Origin: Talaromyces rugulosus
Taxonomy: Eukaryota; Ascomycota; Eurotiomycetes; Eurotiales; Trichocomaceae
NCBI RefSeq assembly: GCF_013368755.1
Contig: NC_049563.1
Location: forward strand, 5,828,001-5,892,000
Direction of reading: 5' to 3'
Length of the DNA: 64,000 nt
The translations under genes and the position numbers were made by a program. The notes beneath the pieces were generated by a model. The model was not told the DNA's origin, did not search any database, and worked only from the letters and a program-made list of their open reading frames with translations. This document shows positions 23,568 to 33,437 of this stretch, one piece after another; the stretch's first letter is position 1, and each line of letters begins with the position of its first letter.

Positions 23568-26500
23568 TCAAGCGTTGGTTGCCGGTCTGTCATCATCTGC
23601 ATGCTCTTCAACAAATCGATCCTCCTCCATGGCTTTCATCCACGCATCCAACCGGCGCGGCGGACCTGGCTTCTCGGGGTTGGCATCATGGAACGATTTC
23701 AGCGCCAGTGGAGCGTTCGAAAAGTACCCTGCTGGATACCATACTGGATCTGGGTCCCTGCCTAGCCAGCTTACTCGATAGCACAGCTTCTTCCAGCGCA
23801 TCCGGGAGTCCAGGATCCTGTCGACTTCCCATTCCGAATTTCCGTTGACCTGGAGCTCAGGACATTCCTCCTCCAGTTGACCAGCGAGGGGCTCGGTCGA
23901 AGCGGCGCGGCGGAGCTTGTCCGGGGAAAAGATACGGTGCACTCGTACGCCCTGCGGCAAATCCAATTCAAAGGCATGTCCTATCTTACGCAGTATCTTG
24001 TATGGCCCTTCGGACTGATGGCCCAGCTTCCTGCCTGGTCGTCCTGTATCCCATCCTTCGTTACTGACGTAGACGTGGTCACCAACTCCGAAGTCTATCT
24101 CCCGTCTGCGCTTGTTCGCTTGCCGTTGCTGTCTGCCTTGTGCTTCCGCAATATTATTGCGGGCGTGGTCCCATATGCGCTCTAAACGCTGTACCCATGC
24201 TCGGGCTTCCTTCTCGTTCAGTGTGTAGCTTCTAGGCGGCGTTGGTGGCGCCCAATCAAACGACATCCGAGGAGCATAACCTTTTTCTATCTCAAATGGG
24301 GACATCCCTGTAGATTCCTGTGGCAGTGACGCAGCTGCAAAGTCGATGATTGGTAGGTACTCCGACCAGTCGTCCATTGCAAAGTTAACATATGGCCGCA
24401 GCCGCTGCTGAAGATACTGATTCGCTATCTCTGTTTGTCCATCTGTCTGGGCATGCCGTGCTGTCGACAGCTTTACCTTGATGTGAAGGATTCGGCACGC
24501 CTCTCCCCAGAACTCAGAGATGAACTGGCCTCCTCGGTCTGATACAATGCTGTCTGGCAGGCCTGTCCACGGGAAGATATACCGAATCCATAACTTTGCC
24601 ATGTCTCTAGCTGTCACCCCCTTGTGGCACGGTATGGAGACCGGTCTTTTGGTCAAGCGGTCGACGGTGACAAAAACGTTATCGAATCCCCGTTTGTCCT
24701 GGGGCAGCTCCATGAAGTCCATCGACAAATGCTGCCAAGGTCGTACTGGGATAGGTAACGGTTGGAGGAGTCCAGGGGCCCTGTCCCTGCGCGTGTTCGT
24801 CCTCTTGCATGTCTTGCAATTGTCCACATACCGGTTCACATCATTGCTCCATGCCTCCCAGTAGAACCGTTCTCGGACTAGCTTCAGCATCTTTGTACGT
24901 CCTGGGTGCGCTGTTGCGGGTTGTCGATGTACTTCGTCTAGCAGTCGTGCTCGTAAATCGTCCTTCTTGGGAACATAGAGTCGTTCATTAAAGAAAAGTC
25001 GTCCTTCAATCACCCTATGGCTCTCCCCTTTCCCTGAGAGTAAGACTTCGGCACCTTTCTCGGCCACATATTCCTCGTTGGCCGCCAACACCTTGGTGAC
25101 AATATCATCCTCTGCAGTTAGGGTGACCAGTTCTGCATATGCCATCTCAAGTGCGATCTTATCGTCGATTTTATGCCGCGGCAGTAGCGTTCGGTTCCGG
25201 TGGTCGAGGTTTTTCGCCTTTTCATCTTCTCTCCGGGTGAGGGTGTCCGCCAATACATTCGCTTTTCCTGGTCGGTATCTGAGTACAAAGTGGTATTCCT
25301 CCAAGAACTCGCACCATCGGGCTTGTCGGGCGTTCAGAGCTTTGGTAGTCATAAAGTACTCAAGAGCCCGGTGATCCGATAGGACATCAAAGGACTCCTG
25401 TCCTCTCAGTCCGACCAATTCGGACTTCCATTCCCTCAGAGCCTTTATTACTGCCAGTAGTTCCTTGTCATGGATGTCGTAATTATGCTCGGCTGGGGTC
25501 ATCGATGCGGAGTAGTACGCGACCGGATGCCATTCCTCATCCTCACACAGTTGAGATAGGACTGCGGCCACTACTCCGTCTGACGCGTCCGTTTCCACGC
25601 GGGTTTGGCGATTGGGGTCGTAATGGGCTAGCACCGGGGCTTCCGATAATTTCTTTTTCAGACTTTCAAATGCTTCTTCGCACTCCTTACTCCATATAAA
25701 TGGAACGTCAGTTCGAGTGAGGTAATGCAATGGCCTTGCAGTTCGGCTGTAGGCCTTTATGAACTTCCGATAGAAGTTGCAGAAACCAAGGAATGACTGT
25801 ACTCCCAAAACTGTCATTGGCGTCTTCCAGGAAAGGATAACCTCAATCTTTGCTGGGTCGACCTCTATCCCCTCTGAGGTAATGATAAAGCCCAGATACT
25901 TGGTCGATGTGACATGGAACTCGCATTTTTTGATACTGGCTTGCAGTCCTGCCTCTCGGAGTCTCTCCAACACCTGTCGCACATGCATCTCATGCTCTAG
26001 CTCGTTCTCGCTGTATATCAATAGATCGTCGATGAACGCAATCACGAACTGGTCAAGGTAGTCCATGAAGATATCGTTGATCAGTCGTTGAAACGTCGCT
26101 GGTCCATTGGTGAGGCCAAACGGCATTACCTCATACTTAAAAGTGCCATACCGACAACGGAAGGTGGTCAGATCTGTGGAGTCTGGGTGCATTCGGATTC
26201 GGTGGAACCCCTGCCTAATGTCCAGCTTAGTGAAGATCTTTGCCTTACTCAAGCGCTCAAAGACTTCCTCGATAAGTGGCAGTGGATATCGGTCCTTTCT
26301 GGTCAAAGCGTTCAGCTTGCGGTAATCAACACAGAAGCGGAATCCGCCATCGGCTTTCTTGGCCATGAGGATTGGAGACGCGAATGGTGCATTGCTAGGG
26401 ACGATAAATCCTTTATCCAGGTTATCAATAATATAGTCTCGGGCTGCTTGGAGCTGTTCCTCTGACATTCGATATAAAGGACTATAACCCAACTCTAGGT

Positions 26501-26762
26501 CCTGATTCAACTCGATCTTGTGGTCATACTTCTGGTGAACTGGCAACTCGTCTGAGCGGATCTTCGAGAAGACGTCGGCGAACTCGCGATACTGATCCGG
26601 CAGCTGCTGCTTGATCTCCTCGCTTTCAGTCGACTTGGCCGTTCTTTCCTTCTCAGTTTCCAGCGCCTGCTCTATCTCGCAAAGACTAGTCATGAAGACA
26701 TCTGTAGTCTTGCTTTTCACACAACGATGGAATCCGGCAGCTCCGATGATTGCTATGTCCAT
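23568..26762 (-). CDS. Pol of B: reverse transcriptase, RNase H, integrase, chromodomain
   Basis: 1,064 residues from the ATG at 26,762, but the frame is open upstream to the single-base insertion near 26,880, where it would join the protease. RT spans about 95-260, with KLDIRQGFHRIR at 179 and the catalytic FIDD at 243-246. RNase H spans 385-510 (TDASD at 391, DKEL at 432, SDHRAL at 462). Integrase has zinc ligands H612, H619, C649 and C652 and catalytic D682, D742 and E778 (LSMDFMELP, SDRGGQF, TDGQTE). A chromodomain spans 977-1030 (EWEVDRILDSR, VSWLGRDPDPVWYPAGYF) and probably directs integration to marked chromatin. All key residues are present. The protein needs two frame changes to be made, one of them mutational. 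Confidence 0.9.
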   Translation of the reverse strand: MDIAIIGAAGFHRCVKSKTTDVFMTSLCEIEQALETEKERTAKSTESEEIKQQLPDQYREFADVFSKIRSDELPVHQKYDHKIELNQDLELGYSPLYRMSEEQLQAARDYIIDNLDKGFIVPSNAPFASPILMAKKADGGFRFCVDYRKLNALTRKDRYPLPLIEEVFERLSKAKIFTKLDIRQGFHRIRMHPDSTDLTTFRCRYGTFKYEVMPFGLTNGPATFQRLINDIFMDYLDQFVIAFIDDLLIYSENELEHEMHVRQVLERLREAGLQASIKKCEFHVTSTKYLGFIITSEGIEVDPAKIEVILSWKTPMTVLGVQSFLGFCNFYRKFIKAYSRTARPLHYLTRTDVPFIWSKECEEAFESLKKKLSEAPVLAHYDPNRQTRVETDASDGVVAAVLSQLCEDEEWHPVAYYSASMTPAEHNYDIHDKELLAVIKALREWKSELVGLRGQESFDVLSDHRALEYFMTTKALNARQARWCEFLEEYHFVLRYRPGKANVLADTLTRREDEKAKNLDHRNRTLLPRHKIDDKIALEMAYAELVTLTAEDDIVTKVLAANEEYVAEKGAEVLLSGKGESHRVIEGRLFFNERLYVPKKDDLRARLLDEVHRQPATAHPGRTKMLKLVRERFYWEAWSNDVNRYVDNCKTCKRTNTRRDRAPGLLQPLPIPVRPWQHLSMDFMELPQDKRGFDNVFVTVDRLTKRPVSIPCHKGVTARDMAKLWIRYIFPWTGLPDSIVSDRGGQFISEFWGEACRILHIKVKLSTARHAQTDGQTEIANQYLQQRLRPYVNFAMDDWSEYLPIIDFAAASLPQESTGMSPFEIEKGYAPRMSFDWAPPTPPRSYTLNEKEARAWVQRLERIWDHARNNIAEAQGRQQRQANKRRREIDFGVGDHVYVSNEGWDTGRPGRKLGHQSEGPYKILRKIGHAFELDLPQGVRVHRIFSPDKLRRAASTEPLAGQLEEECPELQVNGNSEWEVDRILDSRMRWKKLCYRVSWLGRDPDPVWYPAGYFSNAPLALKSFHDANPEKPGPPRRLDAWMKAMEEDRFVEEHADDDRPATNA

Positions 26763-27513
26763 TCCATACGTCCTTCTTTCTGAGCGTTGGCGATGTGGGT
26801 TTCTCGTCGGACTGACAACTGGTGACGCTTCCTTGGTACTGCCAAAGGGTCCTGTGGCGTTCTCTGATCGTAAGGCTTTTCTCCATTTTCTGCAGTTCCA
26901 TCCTTGATTGCGTCCTTTGCGTTCTTCCTGTAACTGCAGGCGCTTTCCTTTGGGGTTCTGGTTGTAGGAGTGGGACAGGTTCTTCCATCAACCGATCTCG
27001 GCGCTCCATATCAGCTTGGTGCTCGAGATTGACTGGTCCATTTCTCCTTAGTATTGTCTTTGGCATGCGGATGAACTGCTCTCTCTCCATTTGATCTTTG
27101 AGAGACACATCCTCCGGCCATAAAAGGCGACGGTTTCTGCAATCCACCAACACATTGTACTTCTCCAGCCACATACGACCCAAAATGACATCGTGACGGC
27201 CTAGTCGCACTAAGAGAAAGGGTAGATGCCGCTGCATCCGGCCATCAACAACCAGTGTTAAGATCATGAGGTGCGTGACCGGTTCCACTGTCTTCCCATC
27301 ATACCCTCTCACCCCACAGGGTTCAGAAACGGGTACTGTGTATGTCTGAAAGTGTCGTGCAAGCTTCTCCGCTAAAAATACATCTAAAAAGGCAAATCCG
27401 TTGGCTCCAGTATCGGCCAAAGCTTTGGTGCAAATTGAATATCCATTCTTAGCTAGCTGAATAGATACAGTCATGCTATCCTTCTCTCTCCCCATCAGCT
27501 GTGAGAGATCCAA
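26686..27513 (-). CDS. Protease segment of B, frameshifted at its C-terminal side
   Basis: The frame opens before 27,513, overlapping the end of gag (RPRLGEVSFLGASSTDNEAL can be read up to LDLSQLM), so it is entered by a -1 shift rather than by the ATG. The aspartic protease motif ALADTGANGFAF is at about 31-42, and VILGRMWL near 107 is the second retropepsin motif. Beyond about residue 210 the frame is wrong. An extra T in 26,877-26,880, absent from copy A, shifts it, so the last roughly 65 residues are spurious. Without that base the protease would run directly into the reverse transcriptase frame. Confidence 0.8.
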   Translation of the reverse strand: MDLSQLMGREKDSMTVSIQLAKNGYSICTKALADTGANGFAFLDVFLAEKLARHFQTYTVPVSEPCGVRGYDGKTVEPVTHLMILTLVVDGRMQRHLPFLLVRLGRHDVILGRMWLEKYNVLVDCRNRRLLWPEDVSLKDQMEREQFIRMPKTILRRNGPVNLEHQADMERRDRLMEEPVPLLQPEPQRKAPAVTGRTQRTQSRMELQKMEKSLTIRERHRTLWQYQGSVTSCQSDEKPTSPTLRKKDVWNGHSNHRSCRIPSLCEKQDYRCLHD

Positions 27514-27557
27514 AGCTTCGTTGTCCGTACTTGATGCGCCTAAGAAGGAGACTTCTC

Positions 27558-28778
27558 CTAGGCGTGGGCGTTTTCCGACTCCTTGCCTGCGTCATCCTCG
27601 TTCTGTTTCTCCAAGGCCTTCAGATCCGGAGCCTTCTTCTTGAGGGGGCACTTGTCAGCACGGTGACCGCTCAGTTTGCAATTGAAGCACTTGTCCTCGC
27701 TCATTAGCTTCTTCTTTTCTTCCCAGGAGAGCTGCGGTTGAGGGGCTTCATTCTTCGGCTTCGATCCTCCGGAGGTATTCGACTGGTGGCCTCCCTGGCT
27801 GTGGCCTTTGCTGCTCCCAATCCCACGGCTGCGGGCGCGTCGTTCCCCTTCAGCGATCTGCTCGAGGCGGTTGGCAGTAGTGTGGCATCCTTGTACAAAG
27901 GTCTGGTACGACACCATTGGGTCGGTGCTTTCCTTGATCATGGCGCGCTGCATGTCGAACGAGAGTTTGTGGTAGAGTTCCTCCTTCCATTCTGATAGGG
28001 CGAGGCCAGCTTCCTGGGCAAGAAGCGTGAATTTCGACAAAAAGATCTGAAACTTCGAATCTCTCATTGCTAGGCGACGGAGTTCCATCTTCGCATTGAT
28101 CACGCGGTTCTCGTCCATATAGATTGTTCTCAGATGCTCGAAGATGTCACCGACATCCTGGTAACGTTGTGCTGAGTCCTTCCGGAATCGTGGGAGCAAG
28201 TGGTTGGCCGCTTCTCCCTTACACATCCCCTTCACGTACGCCATACGGGCCAGGGCTGTTGGGTAATGGTCGGCGTTGGCTTCCAACTTGTTCTCGACGT
28301 CGATCTCCCATGATTCGTACTTGGGATCGATTCCATCCGATAGCAGCTGGCCATCTGGCAGCTTGGTGGTCTTCTTCTTGTGGTCTCCCCCGGCTGGAGA
28401 GGTATTGGCGATTGCGGCATCACGCTCCGTGATCAGTTCGGACATGGCCTGGCGATGGTCGGCCAGGTTGCTCTTGAGGTTCTGAATCTCCTCTCTCATA
28501 GAGTCGATTTCCTCTGTGTCGTTGTTGCTAGACTCAGCGAGAGCCTCTTCTAGTCGTTTCTCCTGCATGGAGAGGTGTTGGAATAAACCTTCAAACAGGC
28601 CTCCAGGGTCGCTTCTGCAAAGCTCAAGGAATTCATCCTTATTGAGTGGTCCCTCAGGAACATCTCCAAGCTTCAGTTCTTCGAGGTTAACGGTCAAGCG
28701 GCGACTGGGCTCTCCCACATCGTCGTTGCTGGCGCTCTCGCCATGCTGACGTCCGTCAGCGGTACTTGGTCTTGCCAT
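27558..28778 (-). CDS. Gag polyprotein of B
   Basis: 406 residues. The order is an acidic N-terminus, a coiled-coil-like stretch at about 70-125 (KRLEEALAESSNNDTEEIDS, then LKSNLADHRQAMSELI), the Gag capsid region at about 150-320 (ESWEIDVENKL, ALARMAYVKGMCKGEA, AHLR-type region), a basic linker, and one CCHC knuckle CFNCKLSGHRADKC at 364-377. It ends at TAG 27,558-27,560. The heptamer GGAAAAC (27,576-27,570) lies 10 nt before the stop. A -1 shift there enters the protease frame. The frame is intact and the copy looks recent. Confidence 0.9.
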   Translation of the reverse strand: MARPSTADGRQHGESASNDDVGEPSRRLTVNLEELKLGDVPEGPLNKDEFLELCRSDPGGLFEGLFQHLSMQEKRLEEALAESSNNDTEEIDSMREEIQNLKSNLADHRQAMSELITERDAAIANTSPAGGDHKKKTTKLPDGQLLSDGIDPKYESWEIDVENKLEANADHYPTALARMAYVKGMCKGEAANHLLPRFRKDSAQRYQDVGDIFEHLRTIYMDENRVINAKMELRRLAMRDSKFQIFLSKFTLLAQEAGLALSEWKEELYHKLSFDMQRAMIKESTDPMVSYQTFVQGCHTTANRLEQIAEGERRARSRGIGSSKGHSQGGHQSNTSGGSKPKNEAPQPQLSWEEKKKLMSEDKCFNCKLSGHRADKCPLKKKAPDLKALEKQNEDDAGKESENAHA

Positions 28779-28986
28779 CGTGCTGGCTCACAAGATTTCC
28801 AGGTTTCGAATGAAGGTAAATGAAGGTTCAGGGTCAGAGCGCTGACAAGGCGTTTGTCGTGGCTGTACGGACCGTGCTGAACACAAAGAGGTTGAGATAA
28901 AGAAAAGTCTACCCCCGACCAGAGCGCTGACTGCAGCTGAGTGCTGGCTGTGCTAGTCGTGAGAAAGACAAAGATAAAGTGTAGCG
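28779..28986 (-). other. Leader of B between PBS and gag
   Basis: About 200 bases of GC-balanced untranslated leader, probably holding the packaging signal. No ORF of note. Confidence 0.5.
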
Positions 28987-28997
28987 ATGCTTGTTGT
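28987..28997 (-). promoter_or_regulatory. Self-priming primer-binding site of B
   Basis: Two bases inside the 5' LTR the minus strand reads ACAACAAGCAT. Its exact complement ATGCTTGTTGT occurs in the LTR sense strand (29,067-29,057, and 23,333-23,323 in the other LTR). Tf1 of fission yeast primes cDNA with the first 11 nt of its own mRNA, and 11 nt is also the length of the match here. It predicts the transcript start at 29,067. No tRNA-type TGG site is present. Confidence 0.75.
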
Positions 28998-28999
28998 AA

Positions 29000-29273
29000 T
29001 GTGACGTGCCTTTTCCAAAGATATTCGATTCCTATCTAGGGGTGCGATTCTCTAAAACAACAAGCATGGGAAAGGAATCTAACTACCAGGACCTGCGGGA
29101 AGGTTTTATCTTGTGTGCTTAGGTAACCAGCTTGACCCCTTATGGCCCCGGGGTGAGGCTATCCCCAGATCTGGCACCGCGGGTTAGGGTTGATGCCCTT
29201 CCTGCCTGAGGCCTCCCATCCGGCCACGAGGCCGCTCCTACCCTTGGGGATAGCCTCAGGCTCAGCCGTCACA
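29000..29273 (-). repeat. Right (5') LTR of B
   Basis: 274 bp. By the self-priming model, U3 runs 29,273-29,068 and R/U5 starts at 29,067 (minus strand ATGCTTGTTGT). Confidence 0.95.
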
Positions 29274-29850
29274 TTGCTAATTGTCTAAACTATGAGTAAA
29301 ATTGAGATCTTGACATCTTTGTGTGCGTGGCAAGATGATATTACAGCTATATGCATCTATAAAGGGAAGTCTATCTGTCCTATTCAGTGATGGGCATCTA
29401 AATCTAATTTTCTGACAAACTATCTAAATCAAGGATCTACTCCACTGCCAACGTCTGTGTAGAGTGAGAATTTATTAGAGATATGCTTAAGCTCTTTTCT
29501 ATATAACTTCTCGATTTAGAATATAGAGTAAAGGCACTTACTTTATCCTGTATTTTATTAATTATCATAGTTGACTTCCTATTATAGCTTTTTAAAATTA
29601 AAAGATAAGATATGTAGCTAGGACTTGTTCTAACTAAATATTTAAATTTTCTTTAGCTTAATCCCTTTATTTAAACAAAATATATTGAATCACTAAAGAA
29701 CTACATAATTTGATAAATAGAATATACTATATGCTAAGTTCTTACTCCTGCTATAAAGATTGAGACCAAGCCATTTTTGCTTGGGATTAAAAGACTTTTT
29801 ATTATAAGTTTTTTTACTCTGTTTATCTTTTTGTCTAGAGTAAGCTTTCT
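29274..29850. other. Non-coding DNA right of B
   Basis: AT-rich but not matching any gypsy relic in the window. No gene seen. It does not continue relic D, so the B insertion marks a breakpoint. Confidence 0.5.
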
Positions 29851-31225
29851 TTAGCTTATATATAAGACTAAGTCCTTGACTAAAATCTTAACTAGATGGG
29901 TCTGTATAGCTTCAGTAGAGTCCTTAATGGATAGCTCTTTAGCTGCTGATGAATATCCTCCAGTTAGAGGAGCTTCAACTTGATAAGAATCTTCTATGTA
30001 TGAAGTTTCATCAACTGGGAGGACTTCTTCACAGAGAGGTTCTTCAATGGAGGGATCGCCTTCATGGACAGACCCTTCAATAGAAGAGATATCCTTCTCC
30101 AATGTCAGCTCAACAGAAGGGACGTCTTCATAAGAAGGCTTTTTAGCAGGAGAACTATCTTTATAAATAAATTCTTTAGTAGCAATAGCTTCTACATAGT
30201 CTATTATTCTATAAATATAAAATTAAAAAAGAGTCTGTTAGATAATTCCTTACCATATTCAGATGTATGTTTGCAAAAAGACAAGCGAACAACAAGGATT
30301 TCAACCACCATCTTTAACACAATACTATCGAAATGATGCTTCTGATCAAGACTGCTATAAAGATCCTCCAAACTACATGCTATCTTCAAAAGCTCCAGCA
30401 TATATTACAGTCTAGTATTAATATAAAATAGAAGCCAAATTTCATCTTCAAAGAATATTAAAAACACATCCCTAGTTATTTAAAGCATGTCAAGCAAGGA
30501 CAACCTATCACCAAAATACTGAATATACTTTTAGACACAAGCTTTAAAAGTATCAATACTATACTTTCTAGAAACCTAATAAACCAAGATACTTTTCTTA
30601 TACTCTATTACAATATTGGATATGTCTTCATTAAATAGTTCATTAATAGTCTCATATTCCCCAGAGTATAAAAAATATACCAAAGTGTAGCCAGTATCCT
30701 CATAAATATCTCATAGCATAACACTTGATGAAAAGGACAATCGCGGCGGAAATCAGGAATACTTTCATAGAAAAAATTCTGAAAGGCCATATCATTTATT
30801 CCCAATCTCAAAGGTAATAAGCAGCGTTTAATATAGCCAACAAAATATTAGAATAATTTAGAAGACCAATATTTTCAACGAGTTTACTTACAACAAAAAG
30901 GGTCGATTATAATCAATCTCTGAAAAAGCATCTAAAGACATCAATTCATTAGCTTTTTCAACTGCCTAAGCCTTTTTAAGTTTTTATTTCTTTCCCATTT
31001 TAAAGGAAAACGAATACCAAAATTGTTACCAGGAAAAATCGGATGATATTGAGAACTAGAAGATAATATCTGTTCATATATGTACCTAGATTGCAGAAAG
31101 AGGGGAAATGCAAGTATAAGTTGTTCTACAGCACATATCAGACACACTAGACACATTATAGCTGCAATGATCAAGGAACTATCCAGGCATAAATACACAT
31201 CACAAAATAATATACAGTAAAGCAA
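29851..31225 (-). pseudogene. Decayed multi-exon gene, product unknown
   Basis: Three coding-like pieces on the minus strand connect through plausible introns. The first piece, 31,225 to 30,892, is hydrophobic at first and then basic (KWERNKNLKRLRQLKKLMN). An 85-nt intron candidate at 30,891-30,807 (GTAAGT to GAG|) leads to LGINDMAFQNFFYESIPDF. Further on, 30,401-30,254 (MLELLKIACSLEDLYSSLDQ...) joins through a 53-nt intron at 30,253-30,201 (GTAAGG to ATAG, with ATCTAAC inside) to an acidic, Ser/Glu-rich tail (DSSPAKKPSYEDVPSVEL, then EGDPSIEEPLCEEVLPVDE). The stretch 30,607-30,402 has stops that could be former Gln codons. I do not recognise the family. Confidence 0.4.
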
Positions 31226-31921
31226 AATAAACTAAATTTTATCTACATGTTTTATTTTCATTTATTGCCATAATATTCCAAACTTGACCACCAGATACAG
31301 CATTCACTGGAAGTCCTCACTTATTATGCATGTTATCTTTGGATTATCAGCAGTAGCCACAAGCTAGACGAATACACATCAGCAGAATCAGTTTATATCG
31401 AACAGCCACTCTCTGCCCCTCGTAATCTCCATAAGTCCATTAGAACTTCCTAATAGGTAACCGGAGTGATATAGATATGGATCAGAAGACAGCCACGTAG
31501 CGAACTGTCAGCTCATACATGCAGCTTACCCCTCATTGCTTCGTTATTTTTACAGTGGCTGCCCCTCATAGAAGATATCAATCTCTGCTCTCATTCAATG
31601 AAAGGACATAGATGTCTGGCGAAATTGGAACGTTTCATTGCTAGTCAACTTGGATAGTCCCAAAGAATGTTTATATCAAACGCTTTATTACTTAATTTGA
31701 CTGCTCTAGAGATCTACACAACGATAAAAAGAAATTTATTTTAAAAATCTCAGATAGTTATTTAAAAATAAATAACATAAGTTAAATTAATATAAACAGC
31801 CTTCATTGTTAATATACTAGATCTAATCAGTAATACCACGTCTTATAACTTACTTTTCTACCTTGTTCTAATTTCTGCAAGTCCTGAGAAACTACTCATA
31901 CTTAGTTCTATACCAATTAGC
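31226..31921. other. Intergenic DNA
   Basis: No convincing coding frame or repeat seen on either strand. Confidence 0.5.
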
Positions 31922-32587
31922 TTACACAGTTAACTTGCTACTATCCAGTACCAAATAAACTCTATCATTATCTTCAGCAAGGCGCAAAGTATCACGACCC
32001 AATATTAGTATATAGTTTATAGTATTAAACATCTTTAATAACTCTAGTGTATCATTCTGCAACGCTTTATCTTCCCAATTTAAATCATCTAAAAGAATAT
32101 TCCTAATTTGCAATAATAAATCACCATAAGATTACTATAACGTAAATAGATGATTATAGACCTGACTATCACTAAACCAGAGAATATCATGTTTAGGATT
32201 AAAGTAAAAATTAGAAGACGCAATCTCCCAATAGTAAAGCCAGTAATAATGTTGTAATATATAGTCTTTAGATTCACAACACACTGAAAACAACACAGAC
32301 AGCCAGAATTTTTCAGACAGGGAACCAGTCAACCCTTTAGTATTAAAGCTATTGCCAGAAAATGTTGATAATGATCCCATCAGATGTAAGACAGTAACAC
32401 GTTCATCATTATTGCTATCCTCTTCATCATCACTAGAATCATCGAAATTGCCATTATCGTGGTTACCATACCAATAAAGAATAAGCTCAATCACCGTTGG
32501 TGATGGCCATGTATACTCCCAGATCATATAACAGATCTCCAGGGACAAAGTACTGAAGGAATAATGGATATTTTGAGATCCATCCAT
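31922..32587 (-). pseudogene. 2EXR-domain-like (F-box-like) protein gene, probably decayed
   Basis: The N-terminal part reads FSTLSLEICYMIWEYTWPSP, the start of fungal 2EXR proteins (LPxELRxxIWexxWPxPR). Next come an acidic insert (DDSSDDEEDSNNDE) and VLFSVCCESKDYILQHYYW in the place of LxVNrESRxxxLkxY, followed by YFNPKHDILWFSD. The C-terminal part is in another frame from 32,113 (NILLDDLNWEDKALQNDTLE). A 40-nt GT-AG stretch near 32,140-32,100 would join the two in frame but is unusually short for an intron, so a small indel is an alternative. 2EXR proteins form large families of unclear function in fungi. Confidence 0.5.
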
Positions 32588-32963
32588 ATCTAGATAGATA
32601 TACGTGCTTAGCTAGAATCTGTCACATACAGTTGCAGTAGAAATACAGCATACAAAACAGGATTTAGAGATCTCTTAATTACATATAAAGTCAGCATTCA
32701 TAGTCATATAGATATGGATTTTCATGGCAATCCCAACTCATCATAACTTACTCGCGATCATACCGTTGAATGGCCAAACCTAGGAATCACCAGTGGTTCT
32801 CAGCCAGCACATTTTCCCACCTCAGAGGAGTTTTCTGATGTCAGAGGACCATGTTCCTTCCTCCAAGCAATTTTACTGAAGCTAAGACAGCTGGCTTGAA
32901 CCAACCAGAGTAATGACTAAGCTTTCTAAAGAAGCCATAATAAGCCTTAATCCAATCAAAACA

Positions 32964-33110
32964 GCGGTCTATCTCCAGTTTTTCCAAGCAATGACTAAGT
33001 GCTCTGTTTACCTCCAATGCTAAATCAGACCAAAAAGCTCGATATAAAGAGTGATCTGTATTTTTTGGAATCTGATCACTATTCTGGCATAGACACTCCT
33101 ACTTTATCTA
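32964..33110 (+). repeat. Left copy of a roughly 150-bp direct repeat
   Basis: It resembles 39,411-39,560 with roughly three quarters identity by eye (GGTCTATCTCCAGTTTTTCC against GGTCGATCTCCACTTTTTCC; AAAGAGTGATCTG in both). The left copy is RIP-like. The two copies bracket the RasGEF-like and ENA relics. The nature of the repeat is unknown. Confidence 0.6.
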
Positions 33111-33190
33111 TTAGCTCTGAAATAGCAAATATTGACCCTCACTTGCTTAAATTAAGCCCCAACCCTTCTACAAAGTTTTCACTGCATTAG

Positions 33191-33437
33191 TTAAAGAGAA
33201 TTAAAACGTCTCTATAAAATACGCTTTTATGTATCTGTTTTAGTTTGTTCCTTGTATTAAATTGCTTTGTTTTAAAGTATATGTTAATCTATATCTTAGT
33301 ATGCTATATTTTACCTCAGTATTCTTATAAGATTAAGCATATACGTTCTTGTGATAATAGTGAGACTAGATAATGGGAACTCTTGATTATATTACAAGTA
33401 TGAGATACCAAATGACAGAAAAACAAAACCAAGCAAA
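33191..33437. other. Short intergenic stretch
   Basis: AT-rich; nothing recognised. Confidence 0.4.

Larger units (their letters stand above)
23266..29273 (-). mobile_element. Nearly intact Tf1/sushi-type chromodomain Ty3/gypsy retrotransposon B
   Basis: 6,008 bp with two 274-bp LTRs that look identical by eye, a polypurine tract, a self-priming site, and gag, protease and pol frames on the minus strand. The chromodomain at the pol C-terminus points to the chromovirus branch. Not RIP-mutated. The flanks do not match: tata or ctata on the left, ttgc or ttgct on the right. The left flank is relic D while the right flank is unrelated. Confidence 0.9.

Noticed and set aside
26686..26870. C-terminal part of the protease ORF as a genuine protein extension
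   Set aside because: It is the wrong frame after the extra T; the other frame reads on into the reverse transcriptase without a stop.
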